Of a stretch of 64,000 bases of DNA, positions 38,323-45,661 are shown piece by piece. This DNA is from JAJVID01 sp035714085 (GTDB lineage: Bacteria > Acidobacteriota > Blastocatellia > RBC074). The notes beneath the pieces are model-generated. The model made no database searches. It was not told the DNA's origin and was given only the letters and a program-made list of their open reading frames with translations. Numbering within the stretch: position 1 is the stretch's first letter; each line of letters starts with the position of its first letter. A program made the position numbers and the translations under genes. The DNA lies in NCBI GenBank assembly GCA_035714085.1, contig DASTMP010000476.1:1-64000 (forward strand), written 5' to 3'.

Positions 38323-40005
38323 ATGCAAAAGCTCAGTTTTGCGCTCAGCATTCTCGTTCTGCCTTTCGCCTTTCATTCGGTTCGAGCTCAAGCCGCCCAG
38401 ACAAAAGCCGGGACGGCCATGGTCTCCGGCCGCGTCACTTTGAAGGGCGAGCCTGCGCGCGGCGTGATGGTTGTATTGCAGAAGCAGAACCAGATCGCTT
38501 CCAATACGCCTCGCGCCAAGACTGATGAGAGCGGACGGTTTCACTTCAGCGGCGTCCCCGCCGGAAGATATTCGGTCTACGCCGCCGCGCCGGGATACGT
38601 CTCGCCCGAAGACACTAATATCAGCATGCGCGGCAAGACGATCAACCTCGCTGATGGCGAGAAGGTCGAAAACGTCGACCTCGAAATCAAGCGCGGCGGC
38701 GTGATAGCCGGACGAGTCATCGATTCACAGGGCCGGCCGGTGATCGAAGAAAGGATAAATCTCAGCAAGGTTGACGCGAACAATCGGCCTCGGGCCTCAT
38801 TCGTAAACGGCGCGAACTACGAGATGTACCAGACCGATGACCGTGGCTTCTACCGCATTTACGGGCTGCCCGAAGGACGCTATCTGGTCAGCGTCGGGTA
38901 TGCGGTGAGTTCCGGTTCGGCCATAGTTGCTTCAAGACGTGAATACTATCCGCGCGTCTTTTACCCGAATGCGACCAGTGAATCAGAGGCGAAGGCGATC
39001 GAGGTCAGTGAAGATTCGGAGGCCACCAATATTGACATCATCGTAACCGATCCGAAACAGACCCACGACGTTTACGGGCGGGTGGTGGATGCCGGCAGCG
39101 GGCAGCCGGTTGCGGGCGTTGAGATCATGATTGCCGGGGCGTCTTCAGCGGGCGTATACACCGGCGGATATAGGGGAAGCGGAGCGCGGTCAGGGCCGAA
39201 TGGAGAGTTTCGCCTATTCGGTGTGGCGCCGGGCAGGTATGCGATTCTCGCGCGCCCCGATGAATCGAGCAGCGGGTTTATCAGCGACCCCATGGTTGTC
39301 GACATCGGCGAAGACACGGTAACCGGCGTTGAGCTCAAAGTTCGGCAGGGCGCTACAATCAGCGGCGTTGTCGTCATCGAAGGAACGAACGATCCGAAAG
39401 TTCTCGCGAAATTGTCGCAAATCGGTCTCTCGGGCATCGTCAGACCTACCACTCAGGGGCCGCCGCTCTCACCTAGTAGACTTGATATCAAAGTCAACGC
39501 CGACGGCAGTTTTCGCGTCGGCGGGTTACAGACGGGCAAGGCTTTTATTTCGTCGGTGAACATACGCGACCTCGTGGTTGCGCGAATCGAGCTCAACGGC
39601 GCGCCGGTAGACCGTGGAATTGAGGTAGACGCGGGACAGCCGGTGACCGGCGTTCGAATCATTCTTGTTCATGGCTCGCTCGCGATTCGCGGCGAGTTGA
39701 AGTTAGTTGGCGGGGCGGCGCCGGCCGGCTGCAGGTTCTTCGCCACAGCGCGCAGTGTTGATCCTCCTTCGCTGAATACGCCAGGGGCGGAGATTGACGC
39801 GCGGGGACAGTTCGTCATCGAGAATTTGGCGCCGGGCGAATATGAGATCGGAGTCGCCCCGTATTACTCTCTGGATAGCCAGCCGTTGAGCCCGGAGATC
39901 AGACGACTGATTTCATCCGTCAAAGAGAGAGTCGTTCTCAGCGGCGCCAATCAACAGCAGGTCACGCTTGTACTTGACCTAAGCCAAAAGGTGAGAGACC
40001 AATGA
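38323..40005 (+). CDS. A5: secreted repeat protein (A type, lineage II), without a B partner
   Basis: 560 residues, starting with a clean signal peptide (MQKLSFALSILVLPFAFHSV, ending RAQ). Strong Shine-Dalgarno (TAAGGAGGT). Units: TAMVSGRVTLKGEPARGVMV, YVSPEDTNISMRGKTINLAD, GGVIAGRVIDSQGRPVIEER, YQTDDRGFYRIYGLPEGRYL, YPNATSESEAKAIEVSED, GRVVDAGSGQPVAGVEIM, VIEGTNDPKVLAKLSQIGL and final VTLVLDLSQK. It is very close to A6 and directly followed by it, with the stop overlapping the A6 start, so A5/A6 is a recent tandem duplication. Confidence 0.85.
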   Translation: MQKLSFALSILVLPFAFHSVRAQAAQTKAGTAMVSGRVTLKGEPARGVMVVLQKQNQIASNTPRAKTDESGRFHFSGVPAGRYSVYAAAPGYVSPEDTNISMRGKTINLADGEKVENVDLEIKRGGVIAGRVIDSQGRPVIEERINLSKVDANNRPRASFVNGANYEMYQTDDRGFYRIYGLPEGRYLVSVGYAVSSGSAIVASRREYYPRVFYPNATSESEAKAIEVSEDSEATNIDIIVTDPKQTHDVYGRVVDAGSGQPVAGVEIMIAGASSAGVYTGGYRGSGARSGPNGEFRLFGVAPGRYAILARPDESSSGFISDPMVVDIGEDTVTGVELKVRQGATISGVVVIEGTNDPKVLAKLSQIGLSGIVRPTTQGPPLSPSRLDIKVNADGSFRVGGLQTGKAFISSVNIRDLVVARIELNGAPVDRGIEVDAGQPVTGVRIILVHGSLAIRGELKLVGGAAPAGCRFFATARSVDPPSLNTPGAEIDARGQFVIENLAPGEYEIGVAPYYSLDSQPLSPEIRRLISSVKERVVLSGANQQQVTLVLDLSQKVRDQ

Positions 40006-41744
40006 GAGAGAGACAAAAAGACAAAGAGACAAGGGGACAAGGAGACAAAGGACGTCTTTTGCATAAGCTCAGTTTTATGCTCAGCATTCTCGTTCTGCCT
40101 TTCGCTTTTCATTCGGTCCATGCTCAAGCCGCCCAGACGAAAACCGGGACGGCCATGGTCTCCGGCCGCGTCACTTTGAAGGGGGAGCCGGCGCGCGGCG
40201 TGATGGTTGTCTTGCAGACGCAGAACCAGACCGCGTCCAATTCGCCTCGCGCCAGGACTGATGAGAGCGGGCGTTTCAATTTCACCGGCATCCCCGCCGG
40301 AAGGTATTCGGTCTACGCCGCCGCGCCGGGATACGTCTCGCCCGAAGACACTAATTTCAACATGCGCGGCAAGACGCTCAATCTCGCTGACGGCGAGAAG
40401 GTCGAAAACGTCGACCTCGAAATCAAGCGCGGCGGTGTGATTGCTGGGAAGATCACCGATTCACAGGGCCGGCCAGTGATCGAAGAGCGGATCAATCTCA
40501 TCAAGTTCGACGCGAACAATCAGCCTCGAGCCTACTACTTTTATACCGCGAACTATGATCTATACCAGACCGACGATCGTGGTTTCTATCGCATCTACGG
40601 GCTGCCCGAAGGGCGCTATCTGCTCAGCGTTGGATACGCGGCGAGTCCCGGTTCCGTCGCAATTACTTCCAGACGCGAATTTTATCCACGCGTCTTTTAC
40701 TCTGATGCGACCAGCGAATCCGAGGCGAAAGTGATCAAGGTCAGTGAAGGTTCGGAGGCCGAGAATATCGACATCAACGTCCCCGATCCGAAACAGACCA
40801 GGGACGTTTACGGGCGGGTGGTGGACGCCGAAAACGGGCAATCAATTGCGGGCGTTGGAGTCGTGATTGTCGGGATGACCAGCGAGGGCAGATACACCGG
40901 AGGATATGCGGGAAGCGGATCTCGGTCGGGGCCGAACGGAGGGTTTCGCATATTCGGCGCTCTGCCGGGCAAATACGCGCTCATCGTCCGGCCTGAAGAA
41001 AGCAGCGGTTTTATCAGCGATCCGGTTATCTTCGATATCAGTGAGGGAGATGCGACCGGCCTTGAGCTGAAAGTCCGACAGGGCGCTTCGATCAGCGGCC
41101 TCGCCGTCATCGAGGGAACGAACGACCCGAAAATTCTATCGAAATTGTCGCATGTCATTCTCTACGCCTACATCAAACCTACAAGCTCGAACGCGCCGCC
41201 CATGGGCGGCCGACCTTTCAAAGTCAATGCCGACGGCAGTTTCCGCATCGAGGGATTACAAGCGGGAAAAGTGAGGATTATGGTAACAGGGCCGCAGGAA
41301 ACGCGCGGTCTGACTCTTGGTAGAACAGAATACAACGGGGCGCCGGCGCCTGAAGGGATAGATGTGAACTCAGGAGAGCCGGTGACCGGTGTTCGGCTCG
41401 TTCTGGTTTACGGCGCAATCACGCTCCGCGGCGAGGTGCAGATAGTTGGCGGCGTGTTTCCACCCGGTCAGAGGTTGCGCGCCATCGCGCGCAGTGTCGA
41501 TCAGCCGATGCAGATTCCGCTCGGCATGGATGTCGATGCGCGAGGACAGTTTGTCATCGAGAATCTGACGCCTGGCGAATATGAGGTCAGAGTCATGCCC
41601 TCCTACTATCCTGATAGCCAGCCATTGAGCCGGGAGATAATGCGACGGCTTTCTTCGTTCAGAGAGAAAGTCGTTCTCGGCGGCGCCGATCAACAATCGA
41701 TAACGCTTGTGATTGATCTGAGTCAAAAGGAGAGAGACAGATGA
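40002..41744 (+). CDS. A6: secreted repeat protein (A type, lineage II)
   Basis: 580 residues. From KLSFMLSILVLPFAFHSVHA onward it matches A5 closely, but the start differs: the A5-type ATGCAAAAG is TTGCATAAG here, and the ATG at 40002, overlapping the A5 stop, reads through a purine-rich repeat (MRERQKDKETRGQGDKG) into the signal peptide. A TTG start at 40059 is the alternative. Units are as in A5, with LKVRQGASISGLAVIEGTND, KVNADGSFRIEGLQAGKV, RGQFVIENLTPGEYEVRVMP and final ITLVIDLSQK. Its stop overlaps the B6 start. Confidence 0.84.
   Translation: MRERQKDKETRGQGDKGRLLHKLSFMLSILVLPFAFHSVHAQAAQTKTGTAMVSGRVTLKGEPARGVMVVLQTQNQTASNSPRARTDESGRFNFTGIPAGRYSVYAAAPGYVSPEDTNFNMRGKTLNLADGEKVENVDLEIKRGGVIAGKITDSQGRPVIEERINLIKFDANNQPRAYYFYTANYDLYQTDDRGFYRIYGLPEGRYLLSVGYAASPGSVAITSRREFYPRVFYSDATSESEAKVIKVSEGSEAENIDINVPDPKQTRDVYGRVVDAENGQSIAGVGVVIVGMTSEGRYTGGYAGSGSRSGPNGGFRIFGALPGKYALIVRPEESSGFISDPVIFDISEGDATGLELKVRQGASISGLAVIEGTNDPKILSKLSHVILYAYIKPTSSNAPPMGGRPFKVNADGSFRIEGLQAGKVRIMVTGPQETRGLTLGRTEYNGAPAPEGIDVNSGEPVTGVRLVLVYGAITLRGEVQIVGGVFPPGQRLRAIARSVDQPMQIPLGMDVDARGQFVIENLTPGEYEVRVMPSYYPDSQPLSREIMRRLSSFREKVVLGGADQQSITLVIDLSQKERDR
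40006..40058 (+). repeat. Purine-rich tandem-repeat arm at the A6 start
   Basis: About 50 bases of agagacaaa/aggggacaa units with almost no T, like the left arms at 36476 and 41747 but without a matching right arm. It is translated as the charged start of A6 and replaces the start codon context that A5 retains. Confidence 0.7.
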
Positions 41745-43591
41745 GAAGGAGACAAGAAGACAGAGGAATAGAGGGACAGAGGGACAGAGAGACTGGCCGA
41801 CGAGGCGACGGGGCGACGGGGAGAGATTTTCGCCCAGTCGCCCCGGCGTCCAGTCGTCTCGTCGGCCAGTCTCTCTGTCTCGTTCTCTTCTCGCTGTTCA
41901 TCCCACATATTGCAAAAGCGCAGACGGGAATGATCACTGGCCGCATCGTGAATGAAGAAGGGGCCGGAATGCCGGGAGTGGCCGTGTATCTGTTCCCGGT
42001 CGCCGCGGATCGTCGCACGGCGACGGGCTTTTCACAGAATCAGACCGCCACTGACGAAGACGGCAATTTCAAATTCACCGAACTAGCTCAGCGCGTCTAT
42101 ACGGTTGCACTGTCTTCGGCGAAAGGCTACGTGCAGCGCCCCGTTCCGATCAGCGAGAGACAGGACGGCGGTTATCATCGGGTCGGCGCCAACGTCACAA
42201 TCACGATGATCAAAGGCGGCGCGATCACCGGCAGAGTCACGAACGCGATGGGCGAGCCGTTGATCAGCGTGCAGGTCAACGCGATAATGTTGCGCAACGC
42301 CGAGGGTATCCCGGTTCGCGGCGGCGGTCGTCCGAGGTTCACGGACGATCGCGGCGTCTATCGTATCTACGGACTGCAACCGGGAACTTACGTCGTCTTC
42401 ACGCAAAACAGGTCGTCCGGCCCTTATCCTTCTCCTTACGACCAGGACGCGCCGACCTATCATCCGTCAGGGCCGCGCGAGACGGCGGCTGAGGTAATGG
42501 TCACGAGCGGCGGTGAAGTCAGCGGCGTTGACATCCGCTATCGCAGCGAGCCGGGCCACGTGGTCAGCGGCACAGTGACCGGCGGCGGCGAATCGTCCTC
42601 ATCTTACTCCGGAGTCAGCGTATCGCTTACAAGCTCCACAGCCGGAGTCTCCTTTATCCCTTCCAACATCGTTCGCTCAGGCGACGGGAACAATGGATTT
42701 TCCATCAGCGGCGTGACCGATGGCGAGTATGAGATCACTGCTCGTCGCGGCGGATATAACAATGAGGAGCCGTTCGCTTCAGCGCCGCGCCGGATTGTCG
42801 TCAAGGGCGCGGATGTCGGCGGGATCGAATTGAAACTCCTGCCGCTCGGCTCCATAACCGGAAGGTTCGCGTTGGAGGCCGCGCCCGCCGTCTGTGAAAG
42901 CAAGCGCAAATGGTCATTCGAAGAGGCGCTGCTCGCTATTCGCCACGAAACAAAACCGTCTGGCTCCGGTCCTGCTCGGAGCCAGACGTTCGCCAACGGC
43001 CTGACTGAAAAAGGCGAATTCACAGTCTACAACCTCGAACCCAATCGTTACTTCCTCGAACCGCGTCTGCCCAACGAAAACTGGTATGTGAAGGCGATCT
43101 CCGCTCCCGCTTCAACCACAGCGAGCGCCCGAGGCGCGGCGGCGCGCAACCCGTCGCCGGCTGATGTGGCCCGAAGCGGGATCGCATTGAAAGCGGGAGA
43201 GAAGGTATCAGGTGTAACGGTAACCATCGCCGACGGCGCGGGCGCCATAAGCGGAAAGGTCACTCCGGCCAAAGAAGGATCACGCCTGCCGGCGCGTTTG
43301 CGCGTTCACCTGGTTCCCGCCGAAACGTCCGCGGCCAATGACTTGTTGCGCTACGCCGAAGCGTTTGCGCGAAGCGATGGCTCATTTTCATTGAGCAACA
43401 TCGCTCCCGGCAAATACTGGTTGATTGCGCGCGCCGCGCCGGAGGACGAACCGAGCGACGGACCGCCCGCGCCTGTCGCCTGGGACGCCAATGAGCGCGC
43501 GAAGCTTCGAAAAGAGGCCGAGGCGATGAAGATCGAAGTCGAATTGAAGTCTTGCCAGCGCATCACGGATCAGATTGTGAAACAATATTAG
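41741..43591 (+). CDS. B6: secreted repeat protein (B type, lineage II) with hairpin-encoded N-terminus
   Basis: 616 residues. As in B4, the first 50 or so residues come from a hairpin: RRRQEDRGIEGQRDRETG, then VGQSLCLVLFSLFIPHIAKA as the signal-peptide core. Body: GMITGRIVNEEGAGMPGVAV, GGAITGRVTNAMGEPLISVQ, TDDRGVYRIYGLQPGTYVVF, YHPSGPRETAAEV, GAISGKVTPAKEGSRLPARL, FSLSNIAPGKYWLIARAAPE and AWDANERAKLRKEAEAMK. Conserved Cys in APAVCESKRK and KSCQRITDQI. Last gene of the A/B run; its stop codon overlaps the first base of the hairpin at 43590. Confidence 0.83.
   Translation: MRRRQEDRGIEGQRDRETGRRGDGATGRDFRPVAPASSRLVGQSLCLVLFSLFIPHIAKAQTGMITGRIVNEEGAGMPGVAVYLFPVAADRRTATGFSQNQTATDEDGNFKFTELAQRVYTVALSSAKGYVQRPVPISERQDGGYHRVGANVTITMIKGGAITGRVTNAMGEPLISVQVNAIMLRNAEGIPVRGGGRPRFTDDRGVYRIYGLQPGTYVVFTQNRSSGPYPSPYDQDAPTYHPSGPRETAAEVMVTSGGEVSGVDIRYRSEPGHVVSGTVTGGGESSSSYSGVSVSLTSSTAGVSFIPSNIVRSGDGNNGFSISGVTDGEYEITARRGGYNNEEPFASAPRRIVVKGADVGGIELKLLPLGSITGRFALEAAPAVCESKRKWSFEEALLAIRHETKPSGSGPARSQTFANGLTEKGEFTVYNLEPNRYFLEPRLPNENWYVKAISAPASTTASARGAAARNPSPADVARSGIALKAGEKVSGVTVTIADGAGAISGKVTPAKEGSRLPARLRVHLVPAETSAANDLLRYAEAFARSDGSFSLSNIAPGKYWLIARAAPEDEPSDGPPAPVAWDANERAKLRKEAEAMKIEVELKSCQRITDQIVKQY
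41747..41893. repeat. Translated hairpin inside B6
   Basis: Core arms 41786-41804 (agagagactggccgacgag) and 41858-41876 are exact complements. The outer parts are degenerate gacagagg and ctctgtct units. The frame is kept throughout, giving the charged and then hydrophobic parts of the B6 signal peptide. Confidence 0.9.
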
Positions 43592-43659
43592 CCACAGAGG
43601 GCACAGAGAACACAGAGAAATCATTTATATTCTTTGTGTCCTCTGTGTGCTCTGTGGCT
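43590..43659. repeat. Imperfect hairpin (ccacagag class) at the end of the A/B cluster
   Basis: Arms 43590-43619 (agccacagagggcacagaga...) and 43630-43659 pair over 30 bp with four mismatches. It starts in the B6 stop codon and could serve as a terminator, although no T-run follows. Confidence 0.92.
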
Positions 43660-43698
43660 ATTCTTCCATATGAAAACCATTGTAAGGAGCCGCGAGCC

Positions 43699-44829
43699 GT
43701 GGAAGATTCAATCAAGCAGATCATCGAGAGTTACAATCCAAATGCGCCTATGGCCGAGGCGTGGACAATCCCCGCGGCCTGGTACATTGATTCGCGGATC
43801 ATGGAACTGGAGCAGCGGACGGTCTTTTCGTGTTCCTGGCAGCTTGTCGGACGCGCCGAGCAGGTCCGCAACCCGGGCCAGTACGTCACGTGGGAGTTGG
43901 CGGGCGAGCCGCTTCTGGTTGTTAGAGGCGATGATCATGTTTTGCGCGGCTTCTTCAATGTCTGTCGCCACCATGCCGCCGCCGTCATGACCGCCGCCGA
44001 AGGCGAGACGCGCAACCTCCGGTGCCCATATCACGGCTGGACCTACTCACTCGAGGGGGAGCTTCGTGGGACGCCGGATTTCACCGGCGTTTGTGATTTC
44101 GATCGCGCGGCGAACGGTCTCGCGCCTGTCGAGACGGCGGTCTGGGAAAACTTGGTGTTCGTCAAACTCGATCGCGGCGGCCCCACGCTAGAAAACTTTC
44201 TCGGCGCCGATCTCAGAGGTCAAATGAGCGGGCTGAACCCGGGTAATTTCCACTGGATGGAGCGGCGGCGTTATACGCTCGACTGCAACTGGAAGGTCTT
44301 TGTAGATAATTACCTCGACGGCGGCTATCACGTGCCCTATCTTCATAAGGGCCTCGACAGCGTTCTCGACTACGGCAATTACACGATCGAAACCGGCGAG
44401 CGGTTTTGTCTGCAATCAAGCCCCGTCGTCGCAAAGAGGGCCGAGGCTCAAACAGGCGCCGTCCGCAAGGGCGACCGCGCTTTCTACTACTGGATTTACC
44501 CTAACTTCATGATCAACTGGTACGAGGGAGTGATGGACACGAACCTCGTCATCCCTCTTGGAGTTGATCGGACCGAGGTCATCTTCGATTTCTATTTCAC
44601 TGACGTTTCGGAGCAGTCCCGCGAGCGCAACCTGGCGAGCGTCGCCGTCGCGGAGCGGATCCAGGGTGAAGACGTGGCGATCTGCGAATCGGTCCAGCGC
44701 GGTCTCAAGTCGCGCTCGTACACAGCCGGACGGCTCTCGGTCCGGCGCGAAGCGGGAGAGCGCCTTTTCCATCAACTCCTTCACGCTGATTTACAGACAT
44801 GGAACAGCCAACATCGACCTACGACCTGA
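43699..44829 (+). CDS. Rieske-type ring-hydroxylating/choline-monooxygenase-like oxygenase, alpha subunit
   Basis: 376 residues from a GTG at 43699 with AAGGAG 8 bp upstream; the frame is open earlier only through hairpin sequence. The Rieske [2Fe-2S] ligands are NVCRHHAA (C-x-H) and CPYHGW (C-x2-H). The mononuclear iron site is DNYLDGGYHVPYLH, with a later Asp in QGEDVAICESVQRG. This is the oxygenase component of a multi-part system; no reductase or ferredoxin gene lies nearby, so electrons must come from elsewhere. The substrate is unknown; a quaternary amine or aromatic compound is typical. The sigma-factor gene overlaps its end by 31 bp. Confidence 0.88.
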   Translation: MEDSIKQIIESYNPNAPMAEAWTIPAAWYIDSRIMELEQRTVFSCSWQLVGRAEQVRNPGQYVTWELAGEPLLVVRGDDHVLRGFFNVCRHHAAAVMTAAEGETRNLRCPYHGWTYSLEGELRGTPDFTGVCDFDRAANGLAPVETAVWENLVFVKLDRGGPTLENFLGADLRGQMSGLNPGNFHWMERRRYTLDCNWKVFVDNYLDGGYHVPYLHKGLDSVLDYGNYTIETGERFCLQSSPVVAKRAEAQTGAVRKGDRAFYYWIYPNFMINWYEGVMDTNLVIPLGVDRTEVIFDFYFTDVSEQSRERNLASVAVAERIQGEDVAICESVQRGLKSRSYTAGRLSVRREAGERLFHQLLHADLQTWNSQHRPTT

Positions 44830-45392
44830 TCGCCAGGATAGAGCAGGGAGACGAGTCCGCGTTTACGACGCTGTTCGAGAAATATCAGAAGCGACTCGCA
44901 TTGCTGATTCATTATAAGCTAAGCCACGAGTTGCGGCGGCTGGTCGATATGGAGGATGTGTTGCAGGAGACGTTTATCGAAGCGTTTCGCGACATCAAAC
45001 GGTTTCGATATGAGAAACCTGGCGGCTTCCTCAGCTGGTTGTCGAGGATCGCCGATCATGTGATCGCCGACTCCGCTCGATTCCACGGGAGGCGGAAGCG
45101 GCGCGCCGACCTTGTGCGATTCCGGTCGGTCGGAAACCCGGATGGGCCTGAGCCTGTGGATAGCGCCACTCCCAGCCGATTGTTGGCGGAGAAAGAGGAT
45201 TTGCAGGCGCTGATCCGGAAACTGGACAGCCTGCCGGAGGATTATCGCCGCGCAATCCTTCTCGCAAAAGTGGAAGGTCTCTCCAACGCGGAGATGGCCG
45301 AACAACTGGGCCGGAGCAGAGAGGCCGCCGCGCTGTTGCTGCACCGGGCGATCAAGCGATTCTGGGCGATCCAGGAACCAGACGAGCGCTGA
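44799..45392 (+). CDS. ECF-type sigma factor
   Basis: 197 residues. Region 2 is seen around FTTLFEKYQKRLALLIHYKL, DMEDVLQETFIEAFRDIKRF and GGFLSWLSRIADHVIADSAR. Region 4 is LDSLPEDYRRAILLAKVEGL followed by the helix-turn-helix SNAEMAEQLGRSREAAALLL. No anti-sigma gene follows; instead a membrane Ser/Thr kinase comes next, an arrangement known from ECF groups thought to be controlled by phosphorylation. No Shine-Dalgarno is visible and the start lies inside the oxygenase gene, so translation may depend on it. Confidence 0.88.
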   Translation: MEQPTSTYDLIARIEQGDESAFTTLFEKYQKRLALLIHYKLSHELRRLVDMEDVLQETFIEAFRDIKRFRYEKPGGFLSWLSRIADHVIADSARFHGRRKRRADLVRFRSVGNPDGPEPVDSATPSRLLAEKEDLQALIRKLDSLPEDYRRAILLAKVEGLSNAEMAEQLGRSREAAALLLHRAIKRFWAIQEPDER

Positions 45393-45439
45393 CTTACCGG
45401 TTCTGGCGCTTTTTAGGAATCTTTGAACTATTGATCTTG

Positions 45440-45640
45440 CCGCGGAGCGGCTGTTGATAATAGCCCGGCGTTTCAACGCCGGGGAGCGTGTGATAGTTCC
45501 CTATAGTCGCGGAGCGACGGTTGATCTGCCTTCATTGTATCTGAGAACCTCAGCTCAATCGTCGCTCCGCGACTGGCGGAGCGTGATGATACTGTTCCCG
45601 GCGTTGAAACACCGGGCTATTATCAACAGCCGCTCCGCGG
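45440..45640. repeat. 201-bp nested palindrome between sigma-factor and kinase genes
   Basis: Outer arms 45440-45484 (ccgcggagcggctgttgata...) and 45597-45640 pair over about 44 bp with few mismatches. Inner arms 45505-45524 (agtcgcggagcgacggttga) and 45555-45574 pair with one mismatch. Between outer and inner arms a gagcgtg...gttccc phrase occurs twice in direct orientation. The element ends 21 bp before the kinase start. Confidence 0.93.
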
Positions 45641-45661
45641 CAGGGGAATCGAAACAGCGTA

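Noticed and set aside
43590..43659. Hairpin after the A/B cluster as a classical terminator
   Set aside because: The stem is strong but no T-run follows, and the same element type also occurs inside operons and genes.
43552..43698. N-terminal extension of the Rieske oxygenase
   Set aside because: It translates the hairpin at 43590-43659; the GTG at 43699 has AAGGAG and family-like sequence follows.
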